From Bacteroides sp. CAG:545 (GTDB lineage Bacteria > Bacteroidota > Bacteroidia > Bacteroidales > UBA932): a stretch of DNA of 24,895 nt. The DNA is taken from assembly GCA_000432515.1 (NCBI GenBank), contig HF996027.1:24571-49465 (forward strand), written 5' to 3'. Positions 1 to 7,135 of this stretch are shown piece by piece. Both the position numbers and the translations under genes were made by a program. Position 1 is the stretch's first letter, and every line of letters begins with the position of its first letter. The notes beneath the pieces were generated by a model, which worked only from the letters and a program-made list of their open reading frames with translations, was not told the DNA's origin and did not search any database.

Positions 1-633
1 ATTGTCGAGAATCTGAGATGCTCTCCCGAGGTCCATCCAGGCTTCCTCGTCACCGCCCATACCGTGGAGAAGATAGAAGACAGGATATCTGTTCTTGGTG
101 TTGTCCTCATATCCGGCAGGAGTATAGACCGTCATTCTGCGCTTCATGCCGAGCCCCGGGCTGTCATACCATACCTTGGAGACAGTTCCGTGAGGTACTT
201 CATTGACACTGTACAGATCGCCTCTTCCGCCCTTGATTATGAAGATGTTGGTAACGGAATTCACATCCCTGTTCATATAGACATTGGCAGGATCCTTTAC
301 CTTAAGTCCGTCCACGATAAATGAATAGCTGTAAAGTTCAGGCGCAAGCACATCGGAAGTAAACTCCCAGATGCCGTCCTTGCCTTCCTTGAGGTCAGCG
401 ACGCCTGGACCGTCAAACTCGCCGAAAGGAGTCTGGAACTTCATGGTAGGAAGGAAATCGCCTGTGACCTGGACCTTGATGGCCTTAGGTGCCACAAACC
501 TGAAAGTCACGGTATTGTCCTGATTTACCTCAGGAGAAACGACCTGAGCTCCGCCCCAAAGAGCCTGCTGAGCAAAAGCGCTTGTAACCAGCATCAATGA
601 TGCCGCAACAGTAATGAGTTTTGTGATAGTCAT
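1..633 (-). CDS. Secreted CE1/esterase-D-type esterase, 3' part missing
   Basis: The reading frame is open from an ATG at 631-633 to the left window edge, giving 211 codons with no stop. Residues 1-21 form a Sec signal peptide ending AFA|QQ, so the product is periplasmic or secreted. Residues about 25-125 resemble the Ig-like/E-set N-terminal domain seen before feruloyl or xylan-type esterases (QDNTVTFRFVAPKA, then YSYSFIVDG). The start of an alpha/beta hydrolase follows, with RRMTVYTPAGYED, YPVFYLLHGMGGDEEAW and an oxyanion-type HGMGG. The GxSxG nucleophile elbow would lie outside the window. In Bacteroidetes such proteins usually remove acyl groups from plant polysaccharides, but this substrate is inferred only. 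No TAnnTTTG promoter box was found in the 165 bp upstream. Confidence 0.8.
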   Translation of the reverse strand, partial: MTITKLITVAASLMLVTSAFAQQALWGGAQVVSPEVNQDNTVTFRFVAPKAIKVQVTGDFLPTMKFQTPFGEFDGPGVADLKEGKDGIWEFTSDVLAPELYSYSFIVDGLKVKDPANVYMNRDVNSVTNIFIIKGGRGDLYSVNEVPHGTVSKVWYDSPGLGMKRRMTVYTPAGYEDNTKNRYPVFYLLHGMGGDEEAWMDLGRASQILDN

Positions 634-743
634 ATGGTATTATATTTAGGGATTTCCGTTAAATGTTTTCAATCTGAACGAAGCAGTTCGGCACTGCACC
701 AAGCAACTGCAAGGAGCAGGCAGCAAGCCTTTGACATCAACAA

Positions 744-777
744 TAATGCCCGACTGTGGTAATTCAGCCGGGCATTA
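744..777 (-). terminator. Hairpin downstream of pnp, probable terminator
   Basis: TAATGCCCG (744-752) pairs perfectly with CGGGCATTA (769-777) around a 16-nt loop, 22 nt beyond the pnp stop. The T content after the stem on the minus strand is modest (TTGTTG). It may therefore be a weak intrinsic terminator or a 3'-end protecting hairpin. Confidence 0.5.
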
Positions 778-798
778 TCATATATTATCTACGATAAA

Positions 799-3207
799 CT
801 AGAAGAGTTCGTCGTTTGTGTTTTCTGATACGTTGAAATCAGGGGCATCGTAGTTCTCTGCAGAGTTGAAGTTGCCTGCATCCTCTACATTCTCGTCAGA
901 AGGCTTAGGAGCGAATGGCTTCCTGACTCTGCGGTCATCTCTCGGGCCACGGCGGTCATCACGGCGGTCACCTCTGCGGTCATCACGTGGACCTCTTCTG
1001 TCATCGCGACGGTCACCTCTACGGTCATCACGGCGATCATCACGTGGACCTCTTGGTCTGCGCTCAGGCTCTACATAACCTTCCGGTTTCTCAACAAGAG
1101 CACGCATAGAGAGTCTCATCTTGCCTGTCTTCTCATCGATTTCGAGGAGTTTAACATCCACCTCGTCACCTACCTTCAGGACATCAGCGACATTCTCAGT
1201 CTTGGTCCATGCGATTTCTGAAACGTGGAGAAGACCTTCCTTGCCAGGAAGAATTTCTACGAACGCCCCGAAGTCAAGAATAGAAACTACCTTTCCGTGA
1301 TATGTCTTGCCAACTTCAGGAACTGCGCAGATACCCTCTATCCAAGCGAGAGCCTTGTCGAGAGAATCCTTGTCTGTACTGAAGATGTCCACAATACCCT
1401 TATGTCTCTCAGCATCCTCAGTGATGGTAATGGTAGTACCTGTCTCTTTCTGGATCTTCTGGATAGTCTCACCGCCTTTACCGATAACTGCACCGATGAA
1501 GTCAGACTCGATCTCAAGCTGCTTGAGTCTCGGAACGAACGGCTTGTAGTCCTCACGAGGCTCGCTGATGCATTTCATCATCTCGCCCATGATGTGGAGT
1601 CTGCCCTGACGAGCCTGCTCCAATGCTTTTGCGAGCACATCATAAGAAAGACCGTCCACCTTGATATCCATCTGAGTTGCAGTAATACCGTCCTTGGTAC
1701 CTGTAACCTTGAAGTCCATATCTCCGAGGTGATCCTCGTCACCGAGAATATCGGTAAGGATTGCATATCTCTCGTTAGGTCTGTCCTTGTCGGTGATAAG
1801 ACCCATCGCAACACCGGCAACAGGTTTCTTGATCTTCACACCGGCATCCATAAGTGCGAGGCAACCTCCACATACAGAAGCCATTGAAGAAGAGCCGTTG
1901 GACTCGAGGATATCTGAAACGACCCTGATGGCATACGGATTCTCAGGAGCGAGCGGAACGACTGCCTTGAGAGCTCGCATTGCAAGGTTTCCGTGACCGA
2001 TCTCACGACGGCCTACGCCTCTCTGGGCCTTAGCCTCACCTGTCGCGAACGGAGGGAAGTTATAGTGGAGCACGAACTGCTGGGTTTCACGGACGAGGAC
2101 CTCATCCATTTCCTTCATGTCGAGCTTGGTTCCGAGTGTGACGCTTGCCAATGACTGTGTCTCACCACGGGTAAAGATGGCAGAACCGTGAGCGCAAGGA
2201 AGATAGCCTACTTCACACCAGATAGGACGTACCTCTGCGGTATGACGGCCATCGAGACGCACGCCTTCGTCGAGAATCATGTTTCTCATAGCGGCCTTCT
2301 CCTCATTGTTGTAATATCTTGCGACCATTGCTGCCTTAGCCTCCTGGTCTTCCTCTGAAAGTGTAGCGAGGAAGTCTGCCTTGATCTGCTCGAATCCGTC
2401 AGTTCTCTCCTGTTTCGGCTTAGCTGACTTCGCGAGAGCATAGCATTTGTCATAGCAGAACTCGTGAACTGCCTTCTTGAGGTCTTCATCCTCCTCATCG
2501 TGAGGATAATCTCTCTTGACATCCTTGCCGAGTTCTTTGTTCAGTTCAATCTGAACAAGGCACTGCTTCTTGATGGCCTCGTGAGCAAACTTGATAGCCT
2601 CGAGCATATCCGCTTCGCTTACCTCGTTCATCTCACCTTCTACCATCATGATATTGTCATAGGTAGCTGCGACCATAAGTTCGAGGTCGCTGTCCTTCAT
2701 TTCGCTGAATGCAGGGTTGATTCTGAACTCACCATTGATTCTTGCGACACGTACCTCTGAGATAGGGCCTTCGAACGGAATGTCACTGCAAGCAAGGGCT
2801 GCAGATGCTGCGAGACCTGCGAGAGCATCCGGCTGAGTGTCGGCGTCTGCTGAAATGAGGTTCACATTGACATAAACTTCAAGATGGAAATCCTCCGGGA
2901 ACAACGGCCTGAGAGCACGGTCCACAAGACGGGAGATAAGAATCTCGTAATCGGAAGCTTTTCCTTCGCGTTTCATGAATCCGCCAGGGAATCTTCCTGC
3001 AGAATAGAATTTTTCTTTGTAGTCCACCTGGAGAGGCATGAAATCAGTGCCTTCCTTGACTTCTTTAGCGCATGTCACAGTGGCGAGGAGCATTGTGCCT
3101 CCCATCTTGATGACAGCAGAACCGTCTGCCTGCTTGGCAAGTTTACCGGTCTCGATCTCGATTACCCGACCATCGGACAATTCGATTTTCTTGTTGATGA
3201 TGTTCAT
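799..3207 (-). CDS. pnp: Polyribonucleotide nucleotidyltransferase (PNPase)
   Basis: This is the phosphorolytic 3'-5' exoribonuclease that degrades mRNA in the cytoplasm. The product is 802 aa from ATG 3207. An upstream in-frame TTG at 3219 would add four residues but fits the family worse. Domain order is RNase PH 1 (about 10-145), an all-helical segment, and RNase PH 2 (about 320-530) with the conserved catalytic-region motif GDEDHLGDMDF near residue 490. A KH domain follows with VIGKGG around 574-579, then S1 at about 633-703 (GKVVSILDFGAFVEILPGKEGLLHVSE). The C-terminus carries an unusual Arg/Asp repeat block (about 716-760) and an acidic, Asn-rich end. It lies downstream of rpsO, the common rpsO-pnp order, but a terminator-like hairpin separates the two, so separate transcription or readthrough is possible. 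Confidence 0.97.
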   Translation of the reverse strand: MNIINKKIELSDGRVIEIETGKLAKQADGSAVIKMGGTMLLATVTCAKEVKEGTDFMPLQVDYKEKFYSAGRFPGGFMKREGKASDYEILISRLVDRALRPLFPEDFHLEVYVNVNLISADADTQPDALAGLAASAALACSDIPFEGPISEVRVARINGEFRINPAFSEMKDSDLELMVAATYDNIMMVEGEMNEVSEADMLEAIKFAHEAIKKQCLVQIELNKELGKDVKRDYPHDEEDEDLKKAVHEFCYDKCYALAKSAKPKQERTDGFEQIKADFLATLSEEDQEAKAAMVARYYNNEEKAAMRNMILDEGVRLDGRHTAEVRPIWCEVGYLPCAHGSAIFTRGETQSLASVTLGTKLDMKEMDEVLVRETQQFVLHYNFPPFATGEAKAQRGVGRREIGHGNLAMRALKAVVPLAPENPYAIRVVSDILESNGSSSMASVCGGCLALMDAGVKIKKPVAGVAMGLITDKDRPNERYAILTDILGDEDHLGDMDFKVTGTKDGITATQMDIKVDGLSYDVLAKALEQARQGRLHIMGEMMKCISEPREDYKPFVPRLKQLEIESDFIGAVIGKGGETIQKIQKETGTTITITEDAERHKGIVDIFSTDKDSLDKALAWIEGICAVPEVGKTYHGKVVSILDFGAFVEILPGKEGLLHVSEIAWTKTENVADVLKVGDEVDVKLLEIDEKTGKMRLSMRALVEKPEGYVEPERRPRGPRDDRRDDRRGDRRDDRRGPRDDRRGDRRDDRRGPRDDRRVRKPFAPKPSDENVEDAGNFNSAENYDAPDFNVSENTNDELF
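928..1062 (-). repeat. In-frame repeats encoding the PNPase Arg/Asp tail
   Basis: Codons in this stretch are imperfect tandem repeats that encode units such as GPRDDRR and GDRRDDRR. The two longest units cover about 15-16 residues. The repeat lies within pnp, downstream of the S1 domain, and the frame is kept throughout. Confidence 0.85.
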
Positions 3208-3321
3208 TAAATGCTTCAATGACCTGCCTTCCCCAATGGAAGAATGATTTATTTCAGTTTCATATATCGGAACCCTGTCTGCAGCAGGTCAATTATTATG
3301 CAGAAAGGGAATGCAATATTC

Positions 3322-3358
3322 AAAAAAAAAGACCAATCCCATATAACAGGAACTGGCC
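3322..3358 (-). terminator. Intrinsic terminator of rpsO
   Basis: On the minus strand GGCCAGTTCC pairs with GGGATTGGTC across an 8-nt loop (three G-U wobbles) and is followed at once by nine T residues. It lies 20 nt after the rpsO stop codon and upstream of pnp. Confidence 0.8.
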
Positions 3359-3377
3359 ATTTTCGTTTCCTATCGTA

Positions 3378-3653
3378 TTATCGACGGAGACCAAGCTCCT
3401 TAACGATGCTTCTGTATCTCTCGATGTCAACTTTCTGGAGGTAGTCCAGCAACTGACGTCTTTTACCTACGAGACGGAGAAGAGAGCGACGTGTAACCAC
3501 ATCTTTCTTGTTCTTCTTTACGTGCTCTGTAAGGTGATTGATACGGTAGGAAAATAGAGCAACTTGACTCTCAGGAGAGCCGGTGTCTGTATTAGACTTT
3601 CCGTACTTCGCGAAAATCTCCTGCTTTTTCTCAGCTTCCAAATACTCAGCCAT
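3378..3653 (-). CDS. rpsO: 30S ribosomal protein S15
   Basis: This 91-residue protein binds the central domain of 16S rRNA early in 30S assembly. The product matches S15 over its whole length, including KYGKSNTDTGSPESQVALFSYRINHLTEHVKKNKKDVVTRRSLLRLVGKRRQLLDYL and a final ELGLRR. I chose ATG 3653 because MAEYLEAEKK is the family start. The frame extends upstream to a TTG at 3722, but that portion is leader sequence with hairpins. A Bacteroidetes-type promoter lies about 70 nt upstream and a terminator lies behind the gene. pnp follows in the same direction. S15 often represses its own mRNA through leader structures; here the leader can fold, but regulation is inferred. Confidence 0.97.
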   Translation of the reverse strand: MAEYLEAEKKQEIFAKYGKSNTDTGSPESQVALFSYRINHLTEHVKKNKKDVVTRRSLLRLVGKRRQLLDYLQKVDIERYRSIVKELGLRR

Positions 3654-3684
3654 TTCGCAAAAAATTTTGTTGTTAATAAAATTA

Positions 3685-3715
3685 CCCGTCAACGGGCAAC
3701 GCTTCACCAAAAGCG
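3685..3715 (-). promoter_or_regulatory. Two small hairpins in the rpsO leader
   Basis: The transcribed leader contains CGCTT...AAGCG (3700-3715) and CCCGT...ACGGG (3685-3696) next to each other, 32 nt before the rpsO start codon. The predicted transcript begins just upstream of them. They could form an S15 binding site; this has not been shown. Confidence 0.4.
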
Positions 3716-3719
3716 ACCG

Positions 3720-3749
3720 CAAATTTAAGCATTTTTTTTCGCTTTACAA
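3720..3749 (-). promoter_or_regulatory. rpsO promoter
   Basis: The minus strand has TTG (3747-3749), 19 nt, then TAAATTTG (3720-3727). This fits the Bacteroidetes sigma-ABfr consensus TTTG/TTG-N19-TAnnTTTG. Confidence 0.75.
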
Positions 3750-3767
3750 GCGATTAGGAGAAAATTG

Positions 3768-4577
3768 TTACACAAGCTGTTTCACCACATTTCTCGTGGT
3801 CCTCAGCACATATCTTTTCCCGCATTGACCTGACTCCGAATCAGCTTTTTCCGCATCCAGATCCAAGGGTAGAATCACCGCAGGCTCGTCGAATCCAAGT
3901 TCCGGGACAATGCGGCCTGACACGTCGGGCACAGCCCCGCGAGCCGTGGAATGGAACTCCTCAGCACCTGTAATCCTCTCTATTTCAGCGATATTGTGAG
4001 GATTTATCCCCGAGCCGGGCATAACTATAATCCTGCCGGACGCCTGACGCACCAGCCGGGATATCAGTTCGCTTCCATCCAATGCCTTAGGCTTCTGCCC
4101 CGATGTGAGCAGCCGGTCGCAGCCGAGGCTTATGATCTGTTCCAATGCCTGTTGCGGATTGCGGCACAAGTCGAAAGCCCTGTGGAATGTAACTGACAGT
4201 CCCTCTGCTGCCTCGACAAGACGCTCACAGATATCCATATCTATATCTCCGTCCGGGGTCAATGCGCCAATCACGACTCCGTCCACGCCCATTTCCCGGC
4301 AATTTACGATATCCGACAACATTGTTCTGACTTCCGCTGGGTTGTAGCAGAAATTTCCTTCACGCGGGCGGATAAGGACATTGACTCGGATACGGTCAGA
4401 GTTGTCTTGCTCGGCAGAGAGAGACATGGAAGTCTTCACCGCTTCCGAAATCAGGCCGCAACTCGGCGTCACACCACCGCAACTGATTGCAGAACAGAGT
4501 TCTACACGTATAGCACCGCCATAAAAAGCCTCTTGCACGTCAGCGACTGACGTACAGCAAATCTCTATTTTTCTCAT
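3768..4577 (-). CDS. cutC: CutC family protein
   Basis: The 269-aa product belongs to the CutC family, a cytoplasmic TIM-barrel protein named for copper homeostasis in E. coli, whose biochemical activity is unsettled. Family signatures are the N-terminal MRKIEICCTSVADVQEAFYGGAIRVELC, the SCGGVTPS segment, VNVLIRPREGNFCY, GVVIGALTPDGDID, VTFHRAFDLC and the C-terminal MPGSGINPHNI. It is slightly longer than the E. coli protein (248 aa), with a C-terminal extension that ends in RNVVKQLV. ATG 4577 is preferred over an upstream TTG (4589) because translation from 4577 begins at the family start. The gene begins 5 nt after the TPM-protein stop, so it is probably the last gene of a four-gene transcript. 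No terminator is visible after it. Confidence 0.9.
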   Translation of the reverse strand: MRKIEICCTSVADVQEAFYGGAIRVELCSAISCGGVTPSCGLISEAVKTSMSLSAEQDNSDRIRVNVLIRPREGNFCYNPAEVRTMLSDIVNCREMGVDGVVIGALTPDGDIDMDICERLVEAAEGLSVTFHRAFDLCRNPQQALEQIISLGCDRLLTSGQKPKALDGSELISRLVRQASGRIIVMPGSGINPHNIAEIERITGAEEFHSTARGAVPDVSGRIVPELGFDEPAVILPLDLDAEKADSESGQCGKRYVLRTTRNVVKQLV

Positions 4578-4582
4578 TGGAA

Positions 4583-5356
4583 TCACCAACTGCCGGAAGC
4601 GCCTCCGCCACCGAATGAACCGCCGCCGAAGCCTCCGAACGAGCCGCTTGAAGAGCTGCCGCTTGAACTGCTTGAAGAGCCACCGCTGTAACCTCCGTAA
4701 GTGGTCGGGCCTCTATAGCCCCTCGACCTTGTTCCGGAGCCGCCTCCTTTACCTTTATTCTTGTTTCTGAACGAAAGTACGACGACAACTATCAACATGA
4801 ATATGACCATGAAGCTGATAAAGCCCAATCCTTCTTCATCGGAATCATCACCGCGTGCGGAAATCTCGCCTGTGGCCAATGCTATCAACTTGTCCACTGC
4901 AGCATTCACGCCGCCGAAATAGCCATCTTCCTTGAAATGAGGAATGAGCTGCTGTTCGATAATTCTCTTGCAATATGCATCCGGAATCGCTCCTTCCAGT
5001 CCGTAACCGACCTGTATGGAAACTTTTCCGCCGGAATCAGGGGTCTTTGGCTTTACGAGAAGCACCACACCATTGTTGAAATCCTTGGAACCCACTCCCC
5101 AGTCGATTCCGATACGGGTAGCATATTCTGCCGGCTCATATCCCTCCAAGTCAGACACGGTAATGACCATGATCTGATTGGATGTGGTATCATCGACAGC
5201 CACCAGTTTGGACTCGAGTTCTGAAACCTGCTTTTCGGTAAAGATGCCGGCCAGATCATTGACAAGTCTCGGCGGCTGCGGTTTTGCCGGAAAAGCGACT
5301 GCCACTGACGCGAATACGGTCAGCAGCAGTACACATAATGAAAATCGCCTTGACAT
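4583..5356 (-). CDS. TPM domain (YgcG-like) membrane protein
   Basis: The 257-aa product starts with a signal peptide (residues 1-21, ending SVAVA|FPAKP). A TPM domain follows at about 28-150, with LVNDLAGIFTEKQVSELESKL, NQIMVITVSDLEGYEPAEYATRIGIDWGVG and NNGVVLLVKPK. One transmembrane helix is at about 172-197 (FISFMVIFMLIVVVVLSF). The tail is low-complexity Gly/Ser and ends FGGGSFGGGGASGSW, which is typical of YgcG/TPM proteins. The domain faces the periplasm and the tail faces the cytoplasm. Related TPM domains have phosphatase activity or act as photosystem repair factors in plants; the bacterial YgcG role is unknown. It lies 11 nt after lemA, the usual lemA-TPM pairing, and is followed closely by cutC. 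Confidence 0.9.
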   Translation of the reverse strand: MSRRFSLCVLLLTVFASVAVAFPAKPQPPRLVNDLAGIFTEKQVSELESKLVAVDDTTSNQIMVITVSDLEGYEPAEYATRIGIDWGVGSKDFNNGVVLLVKPKTPDSGGKVSIQVGYGLEGAIPDAYCKRIIEQQLIPHFKEDGYFGGVNAAVDKLIALATGEISARGDDSDEEGLGFISFMVIFMLIVVVVLSFRNKNKGKGGGSGTRSRGYRGPTTYGGYSGGSSSSSSGSSSSGSFGGFGGGSFGGGGASGSW

Positions 5357-5367
5357 AGCGGAAACTC

Positions 5368-5958
5368 TTAGAATTCAATCTTCGGAGCAGTATCTGCACC
5401 TTCAGATGCCTTGAAGTAACCTTTCTGTTCGAAATTGAAAATCGAAGCGATGATATTCTGAGGGAATCTTCTGATCAGTGTGTTATATGACTGAGCAGTT
5501 TCATTATACTTCATTCTCTCCGTAGAAATACGGTTCTCTGTGCCTTCAAGCTGAGCCTGGAGCTCGAGGAAATTCTGGCTTGCCTTCAAGTCAGGATATG
5601 CCTCGACAGACATGAGAAGACGGCCTACTGCATTGCCGAGCTCACCCTGAGCCGACTGGAATTTCGCGATGCTCTCTTCTGTAAGCTTGTTAGGATCCAC
5701 AGTTACCTGGGTAGCCTTGGCTCTCGCATTGACGACAGCCTCAAGAGTTCCGCTTTCGTGGGTAGCATAGCCTTTGACAGTGGCCACGAGATTAGGTATG
5801 AGATCGGCACGGCGCTGATATACATTCTCTACCTGTGACCAGGCAGATCTCACGCCTTCTTCTCCCTCAACCATTCCGTTATAATTGTTTTTAATCCAGC
5901 CAAAAATGCCTAATGCGACAACGGCTACCACGATGGTGGTTACTAGTCCTTTTTTCAT
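5368..5958 (-). CDS. lemA: LemA family membrane protein
   Basis: The 196-aa product has an N-terminal transmembrane anchor (residues about 4-20, LVTTIVVAVVALGIFGWI). A helical LemA domain follows: YNGMVEGEEGVRSAWSQVENVYQRRADLIPNLVATVKGYA, then LGNAVGRLLMSVEAYPDLKASQNFLELQAQLEGTENRI and YNTLIRRFPQNIIASIFNFEQKGYFKA. The core matches the family closely, but the function is unknown. ATG 5958 gives the normal LemA N-terminus; the frame extends upstream into the end of the preceding gene without a better start. The gap to the upstream FISUMP gene is 17 nt and to the downstream TPM gene 11 nt, which suggests co-transcription. Confidence 0.93.
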   Translation of the reverse strand: MKKGLVTTIVVAVVALGIFGWIKNNYNGMVEGEEGVRSAWSQVENVYQRRADLIPNLVATVKGYATHESGTLEAVVNARAKATQVTVDPNKLTEESIAKFQSAQGELGNAVGRLLMSVEAYPDLKASQNFLELQAQLEGTENRISTERMKYNETAQSYNTLIRRFPQNIIASIFNFEQKGYFKASEGADTAPKIEF

Positions 5959-5975
5959 ACTACTAAATATTAAGG

Positions 5976-7028
5976 TTAATTGGTTGTTTCTTCTGAAGCG
6001 GCATCCCTCACACAACGCACCGGAGCGATGAAATTCGTCTTGTCCACAGCTGCCCTGATGACATCCGGCTTCTGCCAGTATATCATTCTGTAAACGCCCG
6101 TCGTTTCTTCACCCTCTGTAGCCACAGACTCTGAGCTCCAATATACAGCATACTCGAAGTCCCCTGTAAACGAATCACTTGAAGCTTTGGTTCCATATCC
6201 CGTAGGAATAGCTGAGAAGCCGGCCTTATTGGTAATCTTCACTTCGGGGCAATACTCCCACATCCTGGTATTATTGAAATAAGCGTTTACCATCAGCGCT
6301 CCGGCAATGCCCATAAAACTGCCGTCTTTGGCCTCACCCTTATACTCAGCTGCCTGAGCCAGAGCGAACCAGTCCTCGTCAGACGGCACACGCCATCCTG
6401 CAGGGCAAGCAGTCTGGGCCTCTGTCCATGTATAATATCTTCCGTAAATGGCATCCATCACCTCGCAGTTCTGGAATGACAGACCTGCTCCTTTCCACGC
6501 CAAGTTACGAGAGAACCATTCACGGTCACCTATCTTCTTGTAGAAATATGACTTGCCGTCCCTCTCGTCCTTGAACTTACGGGCGTTGATTTCGATTCCG
6601 TCAAATAGGATAGAGCCGTTCATTGACGGGTCCACCACAGTGATTGTCCGAGAATAAGACTTGTTCGAATATCCCTTCGCAAAGGCTGTACAGGTCAATG
6701 TCGCTGTACAGATGGTATCCCTGACAGTGAGTTTATACGCGCCCGTCATCGTTCTCGGGTCAGTTACAAACTTCGTGGTATCCTTTGTCTTGGTAAGAGG
6801 TGATGCAGTCCAATAATAACCTACATCTATCGTATCCACCTGAAGTCCACGCGGAACGAGATTAAGCACATCCCCCTTGGCAACGAAAACAGGAGCATCG
6901 AATTTCAATGTACCGGGAATCGTCGGAGATGCAGTATATGTATCATCTGATTTGTTCTTCTTGCACGCCTGAAAAGACAACGCCGCCATAACCGCCACGG
7001 CCACAATCATCAGTTTCTTAAAACCCAT
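5976..7028 (-). CDS. FISUMP-domain lipoprotein
   Basis: The 350-aa product starts at ATG 7028 with MGFKKLMIVAVAVMAALSFQAC, a lipoprotein signal with the acylated Cys in a FQAC context. It is therefore likely membrane-anchored outside the cytoplasm. The middle region (about 45-160) looks like a beta-rich Ig/PKD-type segment. The C-terminal half carries the Fibrobacter succinogenes major paralogous (FISUMP) signature: WFSRNLAWKGAG, YGRYYTWTEAQTACPAGWRVPSDEDWFAL, a middle GYGTKASSD, and VYWSSESVATE. These domains are common in Bacteroidetes surface proteins and have no established activity. An upstream TTG (7061) in the frame lies in the divergent promoter and was rejected. The gene is probably first in a run with lemA, the TPM gene and cutC. 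Confidence 0.85.
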   Translation of the reverse strand: MGFKKLMIVAVAVMAALSFQACKKNKSDDTYTASPTIPGTLKFDAPVFVAKGDVLNLVPRGLQVDTIDVGYYWTASPLTKTKDTTKFVTDPRTMTGAYKLTVRDTICTATLTCTAFAKGYSNKSYSRTITVVDPSMNGSILFDGIEINARKFKDERDGKSYFYKKIGDREWFSRNLAWKGAGLSFQNCEVMDAIYGRYYTWTEAQTACPAGWRVPSDEDWFALAQAAEYKGEAKDGSFMGIAGALMVNAYFNNTRMWEYCPEVKITNKAGFSAIPTGYGTKASSDSFTGDFEYAVYWSSESVATEGEETTGVYRMIYWQKPDVIRAAVDKTNFIAPVRCVRDAASEETTN

Positions 7029-7058
7029 CTTAGAAGCTGTTATAAAATTTAATAATTG

Positions 7059-7103
7059 CAAATGTACGTTTTTCCTGACAAAAACGCGTACATTTGTACA
7101 AAT
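7059..7103. promoter_or_regulatory. Symmetric divergent promoter/operator between FISUMP gene and apbE
   Basis: TACATTTG occurs on the plus strand (7089-7096, towards apbE) and on the minus strand (7059-7066, towards the FISUMP gene). Both match the -7 consensus TAnnTTTG. They sit in a larger inverted repeat (arms 7060-7073 and 7080-7095, with a 2-nt insertion). A perfect 12-bp palindrome, ATTTGTACAAAT (7092-7103), overlaps the plus-strand box. No good -33 element is seen at about 19 nt on either side. Confidence 0.55.
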
Positions 7104-7135
7104 ACTTTGCCGAACCTATCAACAGACACGACGTA

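Noticed and set aside
928..1062. Possible CRISPR-like or intergenic repeat array
   Set aside because: The repeats are in frame, have no unique spacers, and encode the PNPase tail.
1225..1887. Long reading frame antisense to pnp (220 aa)
   Set aside because: It lies wholly inside pnp and its translation has no domain-like sequence. It is a shadow of a strongly conserved gene.
799..3219. Start of pnp at the TTG at 3219, adding MKHL
   Set aside because: The ATG at 3207 gives the normal PNPase N-terminus, and the TTG adds four non-conserved residues.
3731..3753. Hairpin CGCTTTACAAGCG beside a T-run as a cutC terminator
   Set aside because: On the strand that cutC uses, the stem is followed by A residues rather than T, and the stretch overlaps the rpsO promoter.
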